Below, in pieces: positions 9,161 to 19,823 of a DNA stretch of 64,000 nucleotides; position 1 is the first letter of the stretch, and each line of letters starts with the position of its first letter. The notes below the pieces were generated by a model. It worked only from the letters and a program-made list of their open reading frames with translations. It was not told where the DNA came from and ran no database searches. A program made the position numbers and the translations under genes. The stretch comes from JAHFUA01 sp963808725 (GTDB taxonomy: Bacteria; Acidobacteriota; Terriglobia; Terriglobales; Acidobacteriaceae), in NCBI GenBank assembly GCA_963808725.1, contig CAWEGO010000002.1:2232001-2296000 (forward strand). Reading direction: 5' to 3'.

Positions 9161-9638
9161 ATGCGCGCTAGGCGGTCCCGTAGGCAGGCTATCCGTGTGG
9201 GGGACGGTATCTCGATCGCATCAACCATCCCGCATCTCTTCCGGCCGCATCCCAACTTGGGCGATGAAATCAACCACAACCTCGCGCAATCGGAGATCGA
9301 AGGCGGTGTGCATCTGGAAGACCTCGCGCAAGGCAGCCGGTTAGAGGTTCAAACGCAACACCGCTGGTACACGGTCGTCAACTGCGGTGACGGTTGGGTG
9401 CTGATTTCAGGTCATCCGAAATATTGCCCCCGCCCCTCGCGGGTCAGAATCCTGGGCTCGAACTGGGGAGGCTCGATGCTGAAGATACCGCTTTATTGGG
9501 CGCAGCATGCACCTGGAGTTCCAGCACCCCGAGTATCGGGCGCCGATCATCACCTCGCGCATTGTCGCGATCCGAGAGGCCACGTCTTACCAGGAACAGG
9601 CCGCCTGTCCCATTGAGGGGCCCGCTCGCGCCGACTGA
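9161..9638 (+). pseudogene. Small conserved protein interrupted by a one-base insertion
   Basis: Two frames together make one plausible protein. The first reads EIEGGVHLEDLAQGSRLEVQ ... VLISGHPKYCP ... GSNWGGSMLKI to about 9488. The next frame then continues GRSMHLEFQHPEYRAPIITS and ends with TGA at 9636-9638. Removing one C near 9488-9490 joins them as MLKIRFIGRSMHLEF. The upstream start is unclear: a TTG at 9257 or a GTG just before HLEDL are alternatives to the ATG at 9161. Function unknown. The shift may be a sequencing error rather than decay. Confidence 0.55.
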
Positions 9639-9716
9639 GGAAAGCGCCTCAAGTTATAGCTCCGATAGATTCTTCCGTGGGTTCCGCGACCGGCTTGCCT
9701 GCTATAGTACGTCGCT

Positions 9717-11195
<1,479 letters not shown>

Positions 11196-11196
11196 G

Positions 11197-12162
11197 ATGC
11201 CCGAGATGCTGTCCCGCATCGCCGATTCTTTGTTCTGGATGGCACGCTACATCGAGCGTGCCGAGGACACGGCTCGCATCCTCGATGTGAACTATCACAT
11301 GATGCTCGAGCAATCCGACCCGCAGTATCGTCTGCGCTGGGAACCGCTGGTCGTGATGGCGGGGGAAGAGAAGCCCTTCCAGCAGCTCTATGCAGAAGCC
11401 AATGCTTACACAGTTTTCGACTTCCTGGCTTTTCGCGCCGACAACCCCAGCTCCATCGTGCAGTGCGTGGCCCGGGCCCGCGAGAACGCGCGCACCATCC
11501 GCGAGCGCATCTCCCGCGAGATGTGGGAAGACATCAACGGCATGTATCACATGGTGAACCGCTTCGATGCGGCTGACGAGATCGCCGCCGGTCCGCACCG
11601 TTTCTGCGACGCCGTCAAGTTCGCCTGCCATCGCTTTCATGGCGTCACCGATGCTACGCTGCCGCACGATGAGGGCTGGGAGTTCCTGCGGATCGGCTGG
11701 TCGCTGGAGCGAGCCGAGGCGACCACCCGCCTGGTGGACGTGCAATATCACAACCTGCTGGAGGGGCTTCTCGTGGCCGGCGCGCCGGACAACCACCAGT
11801 GGATGGCGGTATTGAAGTCAGTGGGCGCCTATGAAGCCTATCACCGCCAGTATCACTCGCCCATTCGGCCGGAGAAGGTGGCCGAGATGTTGATCCTGCA
11901 CCCCCTGCATCCGCGTTCCATCCGCTTCACCGCCGCGGAAGTTCAGGCCGGCCTGCGCGCCATCAGCGGTAGCAGTCAGGGTGCCTATGCCAACGAAGCC
12001 GAGCGCCTCACCGGCAAAGTCCTGGAGGGACTGCGCTACGGCACCATCGAAGAAATCTTCGCGCGCGGCTTGCACCCGTACCTGAGCGATCTCTTGCGCA
12101 ATCTCCGCCTGATCGGCCACGATATCGCCAGAACTTACTTCTACTATGCGGTGGTGGCATGA
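11197..12162 (+). CDS. Alpha-E domain-containing protein
   Basis: 321-residue, mainly helical protein of the alpha-E family, starting MLSRIADSLFWMARYIERAEDTARILDVN, with RxxISREMWEDINGMYHMVN and a WLPL-like second half (VGAYEAYHRQY, HPLHPRSIRF). The family always occurs beside circularly permuted ATP-grasp and transglutaminase genes, as here, and has no known catalytic role. The ATG is two codons before MLSRI, directly after the upstream stop. The stop overlaps the next gene's ATG (ATGA, 12159-12162). Confidence 0.9.
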   Translation: MPEMLSRIADSLFWMARYIERAEDTARILDVNYHMMLEQSDPQYRLRWEPLVVMAGEEKPFQQLYAEANAYTVFDFLAFRADNPSSIVQCVARARENARTIRERISREMWEDINGMYHMVNRFDAADEIAAGPHRFCDAVKFACHRFHGVTDATLPHDEGWEFLRIGWSLERAEATTRLVDVQYHNLLEGLLVAGAPDNHQWMAVLKSVGAYEAYHRQYHSPIRPEKVAEMLILHPLHPRSIRFTAAEVQAGLRAISGSSQGAYANEAERLTGKVLEGLRYGTIEEIFARGLHPYLSDLLRNLRLIGHDIARTYFYYAVVA

Positions 12163-13130
12163 ACCGGTATCACCTGACGCACGTCACGGAGTTCCAATAC
12201 GACGGGCCGGTCTCCGAGAGCTACAACGAGGTGCGCCTCCGCCCCATGCACGACGACAAGCAGAGCTGCCTGTCCTTTCGGCTGGTCACCTCGCCCAACT
12301 CGCATGTGACTGCGTATCACGACGCCTTCGGTAACTGGGTGCACCAGTTCAACATCTTCCAGGAGCACCATCGGCTGACGGTGCAGTCGGAGTCGGTGGT
12401 GCTGGCGCACGAGGCCCGCGCCAATGGCGCAGCTTCCATGACCCTGGGCGAATTCGACGCGCAGGGGAAAGAACTTTGTGAAGAGCATTTCGACTTCATC
12501 GCCGCCAGTACCTATGTGCCCCACCTGCCTCGGCTCGAGGAACTAGTCCAGGCGGCAAGCCAGGCCAGCCAAGGCACGGTCCTGGGATTCGCGCAGGCGG
12601 CCTCGGACCTGATTCACCAGAGGTTCCGTTACGTCAAAGGCGCCACTCACGTCCACTCATCGGTTGAAGATTCGCTCACCCTGGGCGCCGGGGTGTGCCA
12701 GGACTTCGCACACTTGCTGCTGGGCGTGGTTCGGATGCGCGGCCTGCCCGCACGCTACGTCTCCGGATATCTCGTGCCCCAGCCTGAGAACCACGAGGCC
12801 AGCAACCTGGAGGAAGTGATCGGCGGACAGGCTTCCCATGCCTGGACTGATGTTTTCCTGCCGGGCACGGGCTGGGTTGGCTTCGACCCGACGCTGGGAA
12901 AGGCGGTCGGGCTGCGGCACGTCCGCGTCGCTTACGGCCGGGATTACGGCGACGTGCCCCCCGTCCGGGGAGTGTACAAGGGTCATGCCGATCAGCGGCT
13001 CTCGGTGGATGTGCGCGTACGCCCGGTGGTGGACGACGAAGGCCGCGAGCAGTTGCAGGAAACCGCCGCCCAACCGGTCGAAGAATCTATCCCGGAGCGG
13101 CCTCAGCAGCCGCAACAACAGCAGCAGTAG
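12159..13130 (+). CDS. Transglutaminase-like cysteine protease/amidase
   Basis: 323 residues with an N-terminal beta-rich transglutaminase-associated domain (YHLTHVTEFQYDGPVSESYNEVRLRP) and a papain-like catalytic domain. The Cys is in LGAGVCQDFAHLLLG, the His in ASHAWTDVFLPG and the Asp in GWVGFDPTLGK. It completes the ATP-grasp/alpha-E operon and overlaps the previous gene by four bases. It may hydrolyse or exchange amide bonds made by the ligase (inference). The Gln-rich C-terminus (PQQPQQQQQ) is low complexity. Confidence 0.92.
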   Translation: MNRYHLTHVTEFQYDGPVSESYNEVRLRPMHDDKQSCLSFRLVTSPNSHVTAYHDAFGNWVHQFNIFQEHHRLTVQSESVVLAHEARANGAASMTLGEFDAQGKELCEEHFDFIAASTYVPHLPRLEELVQAASQASQGTVLGFAQAASDLIHQRFRYVKGATHVHSSVEDSLTLGAGVCQDFAHLLLGVVRMRGLPARYVSGYLVPQPENHEASNLEEVIGGQASHAWTDVFLPGTGWVGFDPTLGKAVGLRHVRVAYGRDYGDVPPVRGVYKGHADQRLSVDVRVRPVVDDEGREQLQETAAQPVEESIPERPQQPQQQQQ

Positions 13131-13169
13131 TCCCAGCTTCCATTCGCACCCCTGGCGACTGCGCCAGAC

Positions 13170-13502
13170 TCAGCTCGCCGGAGGTGGCCAATGGAAGCTA
13201 CTCAGTTGGTAGTGTTCGCAGCGCTCTTGGTATCGCACCAACCAGCGTCGTGCTTTCTCCGAGATCACTGGGATCTCATAGTTCGCGCCTGCAAAGGACT
13301 GAACGGACTGCAGCGATTCAAACCACACCAACGTCACGAACTCTGTTTCCTTGCCCGTTTCAAGCCGCAACAGGTGGTAGCCCCGGTAGCCTTGATCCGT
13401 AAGCTCCGCCTGAAGACGCGGGAACAACTCCCCCTTGAGGTATCCCTCATAGGCGTCTGCATTGGCAGACGCCGTCCATCCGCGCCACATTCGGCAGATC
13501 AT
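13170..13502 (-). CDS. Small antibiotic-biosynthesis-monooxygenase-like protein
   Basis: 110 residues with the size and pattern of the dimeric alpha/beta barrel (ABM) superfamily: WRGWTASANADAYEGYLKGE, then GYRGYHLLRLETGKETEFVTLVWFESLQSVQSF. It starts three bases after the stop of a YciI-like gene, so the two are probably co-transcribed. Neither a catalytic residue nor a substrate can be deduced; many such proteins are cofactor-free oxygenases or simple ligand binders. Confidence 0.7.
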   Translation of the reverse strand: MICRMWRGWTASANADAYEGYLKGELFPRLQAELTDQGYRGYHLLRLETGKETEFVTLVWFESLQSVQSFAGANYEIPVISEKARRWLVRYQERCEHYQLSSFHWPPPAS

Positions 13503-13505
13503 AAG

Positions 13506-13787
13506 CTACTCGTTTCCAATGACCACAGTCCAGGGCCTGATCTGCCAGCGGACAACCAGCCCGTTCACTACGTAGGGGTCCTCTTTCGCAAACGCTTCGA
13601 CGGTGGCGCGATCAGCTACTCGAAATACCAGCAGCGCACCGTCTGCGGGGTCGCCCAGCGCGCCGGCGAGCACAAGTTCACCGCGAGCCTGGGCGGCACG
13701 GCCCAGACGAAGGTGCTCCTCGCGGTAGGCCCCGCGGCGTGCAACATAGTCATCCACAACATCATAGAACAGCGCGTAGTACGGCAT
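13506..13787 (-). CDS. YciI-related protein
   Basis: 93 residues matching the YCII family: YYALFYDVVDDYVARRGAYREEHL with the conserved His of RxxHL, GALGDPADGALLVFR and EAFAKEDPYVVNGLV, where the Asp-Pro-Tyr is typical. AAGGAG lies five bases before the ATG at 13787. YCII proteins form ferredoxin-like dimers with a His-Asp pair, and their enzymatic role is mostly unclear. It sits first in a two-gene unit with the ABM-like gene. Confidence 0.85.
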   Translation of the reverse strand: MPYYALFYDVVDDYVARRGAYREEHLRLGRAAQARGELVLAGALGDPADGALLVFRVADRATVEAFAKEDPYVVNGLVVRWQIRPWTVVIGNE

Positions 13788-13805
13788 AGCGTCTCCTTCA
13801 TGGAT

Positions 13806-14085
13806 TCATCGAATGATGGTACCTGCTGGAGAGTGCCGTTTCCAATAAAGCCCGTTCTCACGGGAGGCAGCGTCATCGCGGCGCGGACAAGGGAAGCGTC
13901 GCGAATCCGAGAAGTCCAAGTCCTGAGTGATCAGGAATCTAGATTCTTTCTGCGCCGCTTGCCAAATTTCCTGGTCCGCATGACCAATGAGCCGTTCTTG
14001 CTGCGGCGTGTGGACTGTCATGGCCGAAATTGTTCAGCACGGTTGACAGGCGGAGGGGAAGATTTTCGTCCAGCTTAATCTTCAT
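13806..14085 (-). pseudogene. Broken DUF5615 PIN-like toxin
   Basis: The gene begins at an ATG at 14085 overlapping the antitoxin stop (ATGA) and reads MKIKLDENLPLRLSTVLNNF-GHD, the classic DUF5615 start with the Asp-Glu metal ligands. A single extra base near 14016 shifts the frame. The next frame resumes VHTPQQERLIGHADQEIWQAA and continues through RFLITQDLDFSD. After SRRF the usual PGTHHG-like segment is missing and the frame degenerates to a stop at 13806. Two lesions suggest real decay of the toxin rather than only a sequence error. Confidence 0.7.
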
Positions 14086-14324
14086 CGAATGTGCGGGACT
14101 GCCGGCACCGGCAAATCTTCCTCATCAGAGGCGGCGGCGAACGCAATCGCGGCTTGAATGTCCTCGGCCTTCAGGCTAGGGAAATCGGCGAGGATCGCTT
14201 CGGCGCCATCCCCCGCTGCCAGGCTGGCAAGCACGGTGCGCAGGGTGACACGCGTGCCCTTGAAGACGGGCTCTCCCCCGCAAACTCCTGGATCCCGCAC
14301 GATTCTCTCATCGTAGCTCGCCAT
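14082..14324 (-). CDS. DUF433 antitoxin
   Basis: 80 residues with the DUF433 signature: RIVRDPGVCGGEPVFKGTRV, then ILADFPSLKAEDIQAAIAFA. DUF433 proteins have a winged-helix fold and commonly precede DUF5615 PIN-like toxins with overlapping genes, exactly the arrangement here. It is likely a DNA-binding autorepressor. The gene is intact while the toxin is disrupted. Confidence 0.88.
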   Translation of the reverse strand: MASYDERIVRDPGVCGGEPVFKGTRVTLRTVLASLAAGDGAEAILADFPSLKAEDIQAAIAFAAASDEEDLPVPAVPHIR

Positions 14325-14379
14325 ACTTGCTGATCATAACATTCTGGCAAGCGGGGAGGCTGGCGCTACATGCTACACC

Positions 14380-15123
14380 TTACGCCCCTGTAAACGTCCG
14401 GGGTTCGGAATGCCAGTAGCGGTGGTCGCGGAAGAAGAAGCTGTCGTTCCAGGTATTGAGTGCGGTCGTGAGGAACAGGCGCGCGACCGTGAGATAGCCC
14501 ATGTTCTTGAAGCGGCGGTTGGTCGTGATGATGTGTCCGCGCACGATTCCGAAGCGGAGGCGTGCCACTTTCTTGCTGAGCAGGTAATCCTCGGCATAGA
14601 GAGCGCCTTCGTGGAAGCCGCCCAGTTCGTCGAAACGGGCCTTGTCGAAGAGCATGTACATGCCGGTGGAGAATGGCCGGCAAAGCCGCGAAAGCTGCTG
14701 CGCAAGGTTGCTGGTGGCGTAGAGGACGCGGTCGAAGCCCCGTCCTTGCGGGCAATGGATGTTGGTGGTGACGCAGTGGAGTTTCTTCCGCCGCATCAGC
14801 TCCACGGTGCGGCGCACCAGCGTGGGGTCGTCCAGTTGGATGTCGGCATCGATGAACAGCACGTAAGGCGTGGCCGCCCGCCGCGCGCCGTTGTTCCGCC
14901 CCACGGCAGGCAGGCCGCCCGGGATGACCTCGATGGCCAGGCGATCGGCAAAGGAACGCGCGATGGCGGGGGTGCCGTCGGTCGAGCCGGCGTCAGCTAT
15001 ATACACTTTCGTATTCTGCATCGCCGAGAAGTCCTGCTTCGCCAGGGAGTTCAGCAACCTCGGCAGCAGGATCGCCTCGTTCTTCGCCGGGATAATGATC
15101 GTCAGATCGCTGTTCATACTCAT
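14380..15123 (-). CDS. Family 2 glycosyltransferase
   Basis: 247 residues with the GT-A fold: DLTIIIPAKNEAILLPRLL, VYIADAGSTDGTPAIARSFA, GRNNGARRAATPYVLFIDAD (the metal-binding Asp-x-Asp), and a later DELGGFHEGALYAEDYLLSKK carrying the catalytic ED. No transmembrane segment is clear apart from a hydrophobic stretch near the end. The start ATG at 15123 lies inside the upstream phosphoesterase frame, giving a 131-base overlap. The acceptor and donor sugars are unknown. Confidence 0.88.
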   Translation of the reverse strand: MSMNSDLTIIIPAKNEAILLPRLLNSLAKQDFSAMQNTKVYIADAGSTDGTPAIARSFADRLAIEVIPGGLPAVGRNNGARRAATPYVLFIDADIQLDDPTLVRRTVELMRRKKLHCVTTNIHCPQGRGFDRVLYATSNLAQQLSRLCRPFSTGMYMLFDKARFDELGGFHEGALYAEDYLLSKKVARLRFGIVRGHIITTNRRFKNMGYLTVARLFLTTALNTWNDSFFFRDHRYWHSEPRTFTGA

Positions 15124-15802
15124 GGATCTGCACTCCTTGTTCATCGATGGTGATGTAGGTGGCCGTAGCCTGGATCCAACATCCGGTGTTGAAATATTCC
15201 ACGCCGTCCTCGGCGAGCTGCATGGCCTGGTGCGTGTGGCCGCAGAAGACGCGCTGCGCACTGTGCGCGCGGGCGTGGGCCAGCGCGCCGGCGGCGACCT
15301 TGGGCGAGTGCCGCCGCCAGCGCGTGTCGAGCCGGTCGATAAGCTTCGTGAAGCGCTGCTGGCGGAAGTCCAGCTTCTGCAGCAGCAGAAATGCGGCCGA
15401 CGCCAGGCTGCCCAGCAAGGCATTGTCGGTGAGGAAGCGGTCGAACTGATGTCCGTGGACCGCCAGGTGACGCACCCCGCGGTACTCCCACACGTACTGC
15501 TGGTAAACCTTGATTCCCACCAGGTGCGACATGACCAGCGAGAGGCCGTGGTCGTGGTTGCCTTCCACCCACACTACCTCGATGCCCCGCTTGGGATTCG
15601 AGAGCTTGCGGATGTACGACAGCAGGCGCCAGTGGTCCTTTTTCAGCCGGCCAAAGTTCAGATCGCAGAAGATGTCGCCCAGCAGGATCAGCCGTTCGAA
15701 GTATTGACTCTCCAGCAAGCGCAAGGCATCGCGAGCGCGGCTCACCTCCGACCCCAAATGCAGGTCGGAAAGGATGATGGTGTCGCAGTACGGGATCGTC
15801 AT
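14993..15802 (-). CDS. LpxH-like metallophosphoesterase
   Basis: 269 residues with calcineurin-type metallophosphoesterase motifs in order: DTIILSDLHLGSE (D-x-H), ILLGDIFCD (GD), WVEGNHDHG (GNHD), VHGHQFD (GH) and VFCGHTHQAMQ (GHTH). It is closest to UDP-2,3-diacylglucosamine pyrophosphatase-type enzymes of lipid A synthesis, though paralogues with other roles exist. The last about 45 residues are read within the downstream glycosyltransferase gene in another frame and look unlike the family, so the true end may be nearer 15120. Confidence 0.85.
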   Translation of the reverse strand: MTIPYCDTIILSDLHLGSEVSRARDALRLLESQYFERLILLGDIFCDLNFGRLKKDHWRLLSYIRKLSNPKRGIEVVWVEGNHDHGLSLVMSHLVGIKVYQQYVWEYRGVRHLAVHGHQFDRFLTDNALLGSLASAAFLLLQKLDFRQQRFTKLIDRLDTRWRRHSPKVAAGALAHARAHSAQRVFCGHTHQAMQLAEDGVEYFNTGCWIQATATYITIDEQGVQIHEYEQRSDDHYPGEERGDPAAEVAELPGEAGLLGDAEYESVYS

Positions 15803-16357
15803 TACCTTCTTTATAACCAGCGATTGTTACGCCAAAATGAACGCCTAGCGCAAAGAAGGCCATGTACCACGGTATGCACTATCCACGAAGGATTGTTGAG
15901 ATTTTCATCGAACGGAAACAAACGATTGCTTTCCCGACGGGTATCGCGCCGAATTTCCACATTGGGACTCGAAGCAATCACCGCTGGTGGCGCGACTGGT
16001 GCCGCTACCTGCACCAAGCCCGGACACCCGCGCTGTGCACACCCCTATCTTATTGGTGCTAAGTAACTTAGAGCCAAGATTCGCCGGTTGACGGCGGCCG
16101 CGGTTCAGGCGATAAATGAGGAAGGATTAGAAAGCGGTGAGAAAAACTATGAGATCGGAAGGACGACTATCGCCCCAACGGCCCCGGCGTTTGCGCTCCG
16201 AAAAGCGCGTGCTGCCGAAACTCTTCCTGGCCCGCTCCAGGCCTGCCAAGGCGCACACCGAAAACGGGGAGCACCAAAAGCAAACAGTTCCCCTCCATCG
16301 CGGAGTTACGCTTTAAATCCGGCAGATCGCCGCGTTGTGCGGTATTAGTGCCGACCT
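15803..16357. other. Intergenic stretch without a convincing gene
   Basis: No reading frame here has protein-like composition. The frames at 15862-16062 and 16088-16348 lack recognisable motifs and good ribosome binding sites. A short perfect palindrome (CTAAGT-A-ACTTAG) occurs near 16060-16072. The phosphoesterase promoter is expected just above 15802, but no clear -35/-10 pair was identified. Confidence 0.4.
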
Positions 16358-16561
16358 CTATGCGACGGCCTTGGTTTTACGATAGGGATTCTCGATGGAG
16401 ACAAAATCGTATTTCCGCAGGGCGTCGAGATCCCGAACCTCCGACAGCAAGATCACTTCATCGAGCAGCCTGTCGGCTTGCTCCTTCGGCATGTTGCGAG
16501 TGGCAGCATAGAACTTGTGGGGAAAGAACCAGATCGGATCAGCTTTTGCTACCTCGACCAT
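16358..16561 (-). CDS. Small hypothetical protein
   Basis: A 67-residue ORF beginning MVEVAKADPIWFFPHKFYAA, then TRNMPKEQADRLLDEVILLSE and a basic tail. The composition looks protein-like, with alternating amphipathic helices and a Trp-Phe-Phe-Pro motif. GAGG lies four bases before the ATG. It is isolated between two gene-poor stretches and I do not recognise the family. Confidence 0.4.
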   Translation of the reverse strand: MVEVAKADPIWFFPHKFYAATRNMPKEQADRLLDEVILLSEVRDLDALRKYDFVSIENPYRKTKAVA

Positions 16562-16880
16562 AAAACCTCGCGACTTTCGGTTGGGTTGGCTGGTGAGTTC
16601 GCCGCTTGTGGAGACGGCTACATTATAGCCGAACCACCCCGTTCAGCGCCAGCCATGTTACCGGCCAATACAATACGTTTGCCATTGAATCTAAAGGATC
16701 TACGCGGCCACTTGCTTTTATCTTTCGGGGTTTGCATGCCCGCCGGTGCGAAACCGCAAGGAGGAGAGGATTCATGAGATTCTCTACCTCCAGGTCCGAT
16801 TTACTGTCTTGTTCTGCTCAGTGTTGGCTTGGCGAGCGGCCAACTGAGGAAGCAATAAATGCGATGCAGAAAAACCGGGG
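16562..16880. other. Gene-free stretch
   Basis: I see no supported gene, hairpin terminator or repeat in these 319 bases between a small ORF and the end of the Ser/Thr kinase gene. Short frames on the plus strand (16606-16968) lack protein-like composition. Confidence 0.4.
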
Positions 16881-19823
16881 CTACTGCAGCTTGGCATACT
16901 CCGCTCTGGCTTTTTGCACCAGAGGCAGATCTGAGTCGGCGTCTTTCCAGAGGGCGAGTTGGTCTTGATAGGCGGTGCGGGCCTTGGCTTTATCGCCCTG
17001 CGCCAGATAGGCGCGGGCCAGCCCGAGTTGGGCCAGCGCTGTCACCGGCTCGGCGCCGTACGGGCGCGTAATTTTCAACGAAAGTACTTTCTGATACTCC
17101 TGGACTGCTTCCGCGGGCCGGCTGCTGTGCAGGTACGCGGTCGCTCGCAGATAATGAACTCCAGGACTGCCGGCGTCGTACGGCTCCGCCGATTTGAGGA
17201 GTTGCAGAGCTTTTTCGGCATTGCCGTGATTCAATTCCGCAATTGCCTGAACCGTAGGAAGCAGGACTCGCTGCAGGATAGTGTCGTCGGGCCGCTGCTT
17301 CAGAAAGGGGTTGAGGGCGTCCAATGCTTTGCGTTCCTGCCCCGCTACGGCGAGCGTGATCGCAGCTTGGGTGGTGACATTCAACGTCGGGGATAGTTGC
17401 AGGGCGGCGGCTGCGTCCGCGAGGGCAAGCGCCTGCTGCCCATAAGCTGCTTCCCAGTCGGCCTGGCCGGCGACCACATTGCCAGCCAGTTCTTTCAGGT
17501 TGGCCTGCAAACAGATCTCCTTGACCCCGCCGAACTGGTCCCGCGCCTGCCGCATACGTCCGGCATACGCGTTCAGATTGGCTCGCCAACCGGCTGCCAA
17601 CATTTCCCCTTCACGCCCCGCGGCCTTGGCCGCCGCCAGTTCCTGTTCGAGGGTTGCTTGATCATTTTGACCCCAGGCAAGGAGCGCCAGGTGGAGATGT
17701 GCGTAGGCTCCTCCCAGCTTGCGCTGCAAGGCCGCTTGAATGACCGCCTTGGATTCGTCCATGCGGCCCAAGCCCGCGTAGGCTTGCGCGGTAGTGAAAT
17801 ACCCATTGGCCAGATCGGGGTCGAGCCGAATGGCTTCCCGGGCATTCTCCAGAGCTTTATCGAACTGCCCCAGGGGTAGGTATATGGCGGCCAGGTTGTT
17901 GTACGGAGTGCTGTCGCGTGGATACGTCTGCTTGTAGAGCTCGTAGGCCGCGATGCCTTTTTCGAGTTGCCCGGTATCGGAGTAGTAGTGGGCCGTGATG
18001 TAAAGCCGCTCCCGCTCGCTGGTGCGATCGCGCAGCTCGAACGCCTTCTTCTGATACTGTTCGAGCAAGTCGGTCTGCCCGATATTGCCGTACATCGTCC
18101 CCAGGCGAGCATAGGCCATGGCGAAATTGGGGTCGAGCTCGATGGCGCGCTGATAAAACGGGATCGCCGCCAACTGCCCTCCGCGACCCCGCTGAGCATC
18201 GCCCAGGGTAAACGCCTTAAGCGCCTCCAGCGACAACGTCGTGGCCTGCTCCAATGGCCTGTCGAACTTCTGGATCGAGGCCAGCGACTCGCCCAGCTTC
18301 TGCCGGATCTTCCCGGCGGCATCGTTGAGCGCGCCCAGCACCTGCTCTTTGCTTCCCGCCGTCGCTTGCGCCTGCCCCAGCGAATCCCCGGTGGTGGAAT
18401 TCACCGCGTCCAGCGTCACCACGTACTGGCTGCCCAGGCTGGCGATGGAGCCCACCAGCATGGCCTTGATGCCGTTGCGCTGACTAATCTCGCGCCCGAT
18501 TTCCGTGGTGATGCGCTCGTCACCAGTTCGTCCCATGAATTTGAGCGTCTGCCGCACCCGGGCTTCGGGGAAAACGTTGAGAAACGGCGATTGCTCCAGG
18601 TCCACCGCCAAGGCTTTCTTCAGCGTGCCATCGAAGACCGGATCGCCGGTGGTGTTGACGAAATCTGTGAGCAGGATCGAGTCCTTCTCGGTCAGCCCGC
18701 GGGGACGGCGCATATAAAAGTACGCGGCCAGCGCCGCTGCGACCACCACCACGACCGCCGCGATCATGTAAGTGCGGGTCTTGCGCGGCCGGGACGGAGC
18801 AACCGTCGCGGTCGCACCGGACGGTGCCGCCGGAATCGCGCCCGAAGGCGTGCGCACCGCCGGTGTTGAACCCGAAGAGGGCGCGGCGGCTGTCGCTCCC
18901 GATGCCGGCGCTGCGGCCACGTCCACCGCCGCTGCCGAGCGGCCCGAATCCGTGTCGCGCTTCAGCCGCTTGAGATCGGCGCGGATGTCGGAAGCGTTCT
19001 GGTAGCGCAGGTCGCGGTCCTTCTCTAGGGCCTTCTGGATGATCTCTTCCAGCTTGGCGGGGACCTCCGGGTTCAGCCGCACCGGCGGCACCGGGGCGCG
19101 GTTCAGGATAGCCTCGAAAATCACCGCCGAGGTATCACCGCGGAATGGCAGGACGCCGGTCGCCATCTCATAGAGCACGCTTCCAAAGCTGAAAAGATCG
19201 GTGCGCGGGTCGAGTTCCTTGCCGCGCGCCTGCTCCGGGGACATGTAAGCGATGGTGCCGACGGTGCTGCCGGGACTGGTGAGATGTTCGGCGGAAGCAC
19301 TGCCCACGGTGGCCGCCGTGCTCGCTATAGCGGCAGCTCCGACGCGTGGTTGGGTGCTGACCTTGGCCAGTCCGAAATCCAGGACCTTCGCCTGTCCGCG
19401 CTCGGTCACGAAGATGTTGCCGGGCTTGATGTCGCGGTGCACGATGCCCTTGCGGTGAGCGGCATCGAGCGCGTCGGCGATCTGGATGCCCAGGTCGATC
19501 AGCTCGTCCATGTCCAGGCGCCCGTGCTCGATCAACTGCTTCAGCGTGTGGCCCTCGAGCAACTCCATGACGATGAAGTGGCGGCCTTCCTGCTGATCGA
19601 TGTCATAGATAGTGCAGATGTTGGGATGGTTCAAGGCGGAGGCGGCGCGCGCCTCGCGCTGGAAGCGCTCCAGCGCCTGCGGGTTCTGCCAGAGATCGTC
19701 AGGCAGGAACTTCAGCGCTACGCGGCGTCCCAGGCGGAGGTCTTCGGCTTCGAACACCTGCCCCATGCCTCCTACGCCCACCCGGCTGAGGACGCGATAG
19801 TGCGAGATGGTCTGGCCAATCAC
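16881..19823 (-). CDS. Membrane Ser/Thr protein kinase with TPR sensor domain
   Basis: 980 residues. The N-terminal Hanks-type kinase (1-290) has the Gly loop VGVGGMGQVF, Lys in ALKFL, catalytic loop HRDIKPGN, DFGLAK, and the activation segment GTIAYMSPEQARG. An Ala/Pro/Ser-rich linker follows (about 290-345), then one transmembrane helix (about 350-370, AAVVVVVAAALAAYFYM). The extracytoplasmic part has a FlgO/TolB-like section (LLTDFVNTTGDPVFDGTLKKAL) and a long array of TPRs (YQRAIELDPNFAMAYARLGTMY and others). This architecture is very common in Acidobacteriota. It probably phosphorylates regulators in response to envelope cues. It appears monocistronic. Confidence 0.94.
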   Translation of the reverse strand: MIGQTISHYRVLSRVGVGGMGQVFEAEDLRLGRRVALKFLPDDLWQNPQALERFQREARAASALNHPNICTIYDIDQQEGRHFIVMELLEGHTLKQLIEHGRLDMDELIDLGIQIADALDAAHRKGIVHRDIKPGNIFVTERGQAKVLDFGLAKVSTQPRVGAAAIASTAATVGSASAEHLTSPGSTVGTIAYMSPEQARGKELDPRTDLFSFGSVLYEMATGVLPFRGDTSAVIFEAILNRAPVPPVRLNPEVPAKLEEIIQKALEKDRDLRYQNASDIRADLKRLKRDTDSGRSAAAVDVAAAPASGATAAAPSSGSTPAVRTPSGAIPAAPSGATATVAPSRPRKTRTYMIAAVVVVVAAALAAYFYMRRPRGLTEKDSILLTDFVNTTGDPVFDGTLKKALAVDLEQSPFLNVFPEARVRQTLKFMGRTGDERITTEIGREISQRNGIKAMLVGSIASLGSQYVVTLDAVNSTTGDSLGQAQATAGSKEQVLGALNDAAGKIRQKLGESLASIQKFDRPLEQATTLSLEALKAFTLGDAQRGRGGQLAAIPFYQRAIELDPNFAMAYARLGTMYGNIGQTDLLEQYQKKAFELRDRTSERERLYITAHYYSDTGQLEKGIAAYELYKQTYPRDSTPYNNLAAIYLPLGQFDKALENAREAIRLDPDLANGYFTTAQAYAGLGRMDESKAVIQAALQRKLGGAYAHLHLALLAWGQNDQATLEQELAAAKAAGREGEMLAAGWRANLNAYAGRMRQARDQFGGVKEICLQANLKELAGNVVAGQADWEAAYGQQALALADAAAALQLSPTLNVTTQAAITLAVAGQERKALDALNPFLKQRPDDTILQRVLLPTVQAIAELNHGNAEKALQLLKSAEPYDAGSPGVHYLRATAYLHSSRPAEAVQEYQKVLSLKITRPYGAEPVTALAQLGLARAYLAQGDKAKARTAYQDQLALWKDADSDLPLVQKARAEYAKLQ

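Noticed and set aside
16088..16348. 86-residue plus-strand frame
   Set aside because: No recognisable motif, weak start context and Ala/Arg/Pro-rich random-like composition.
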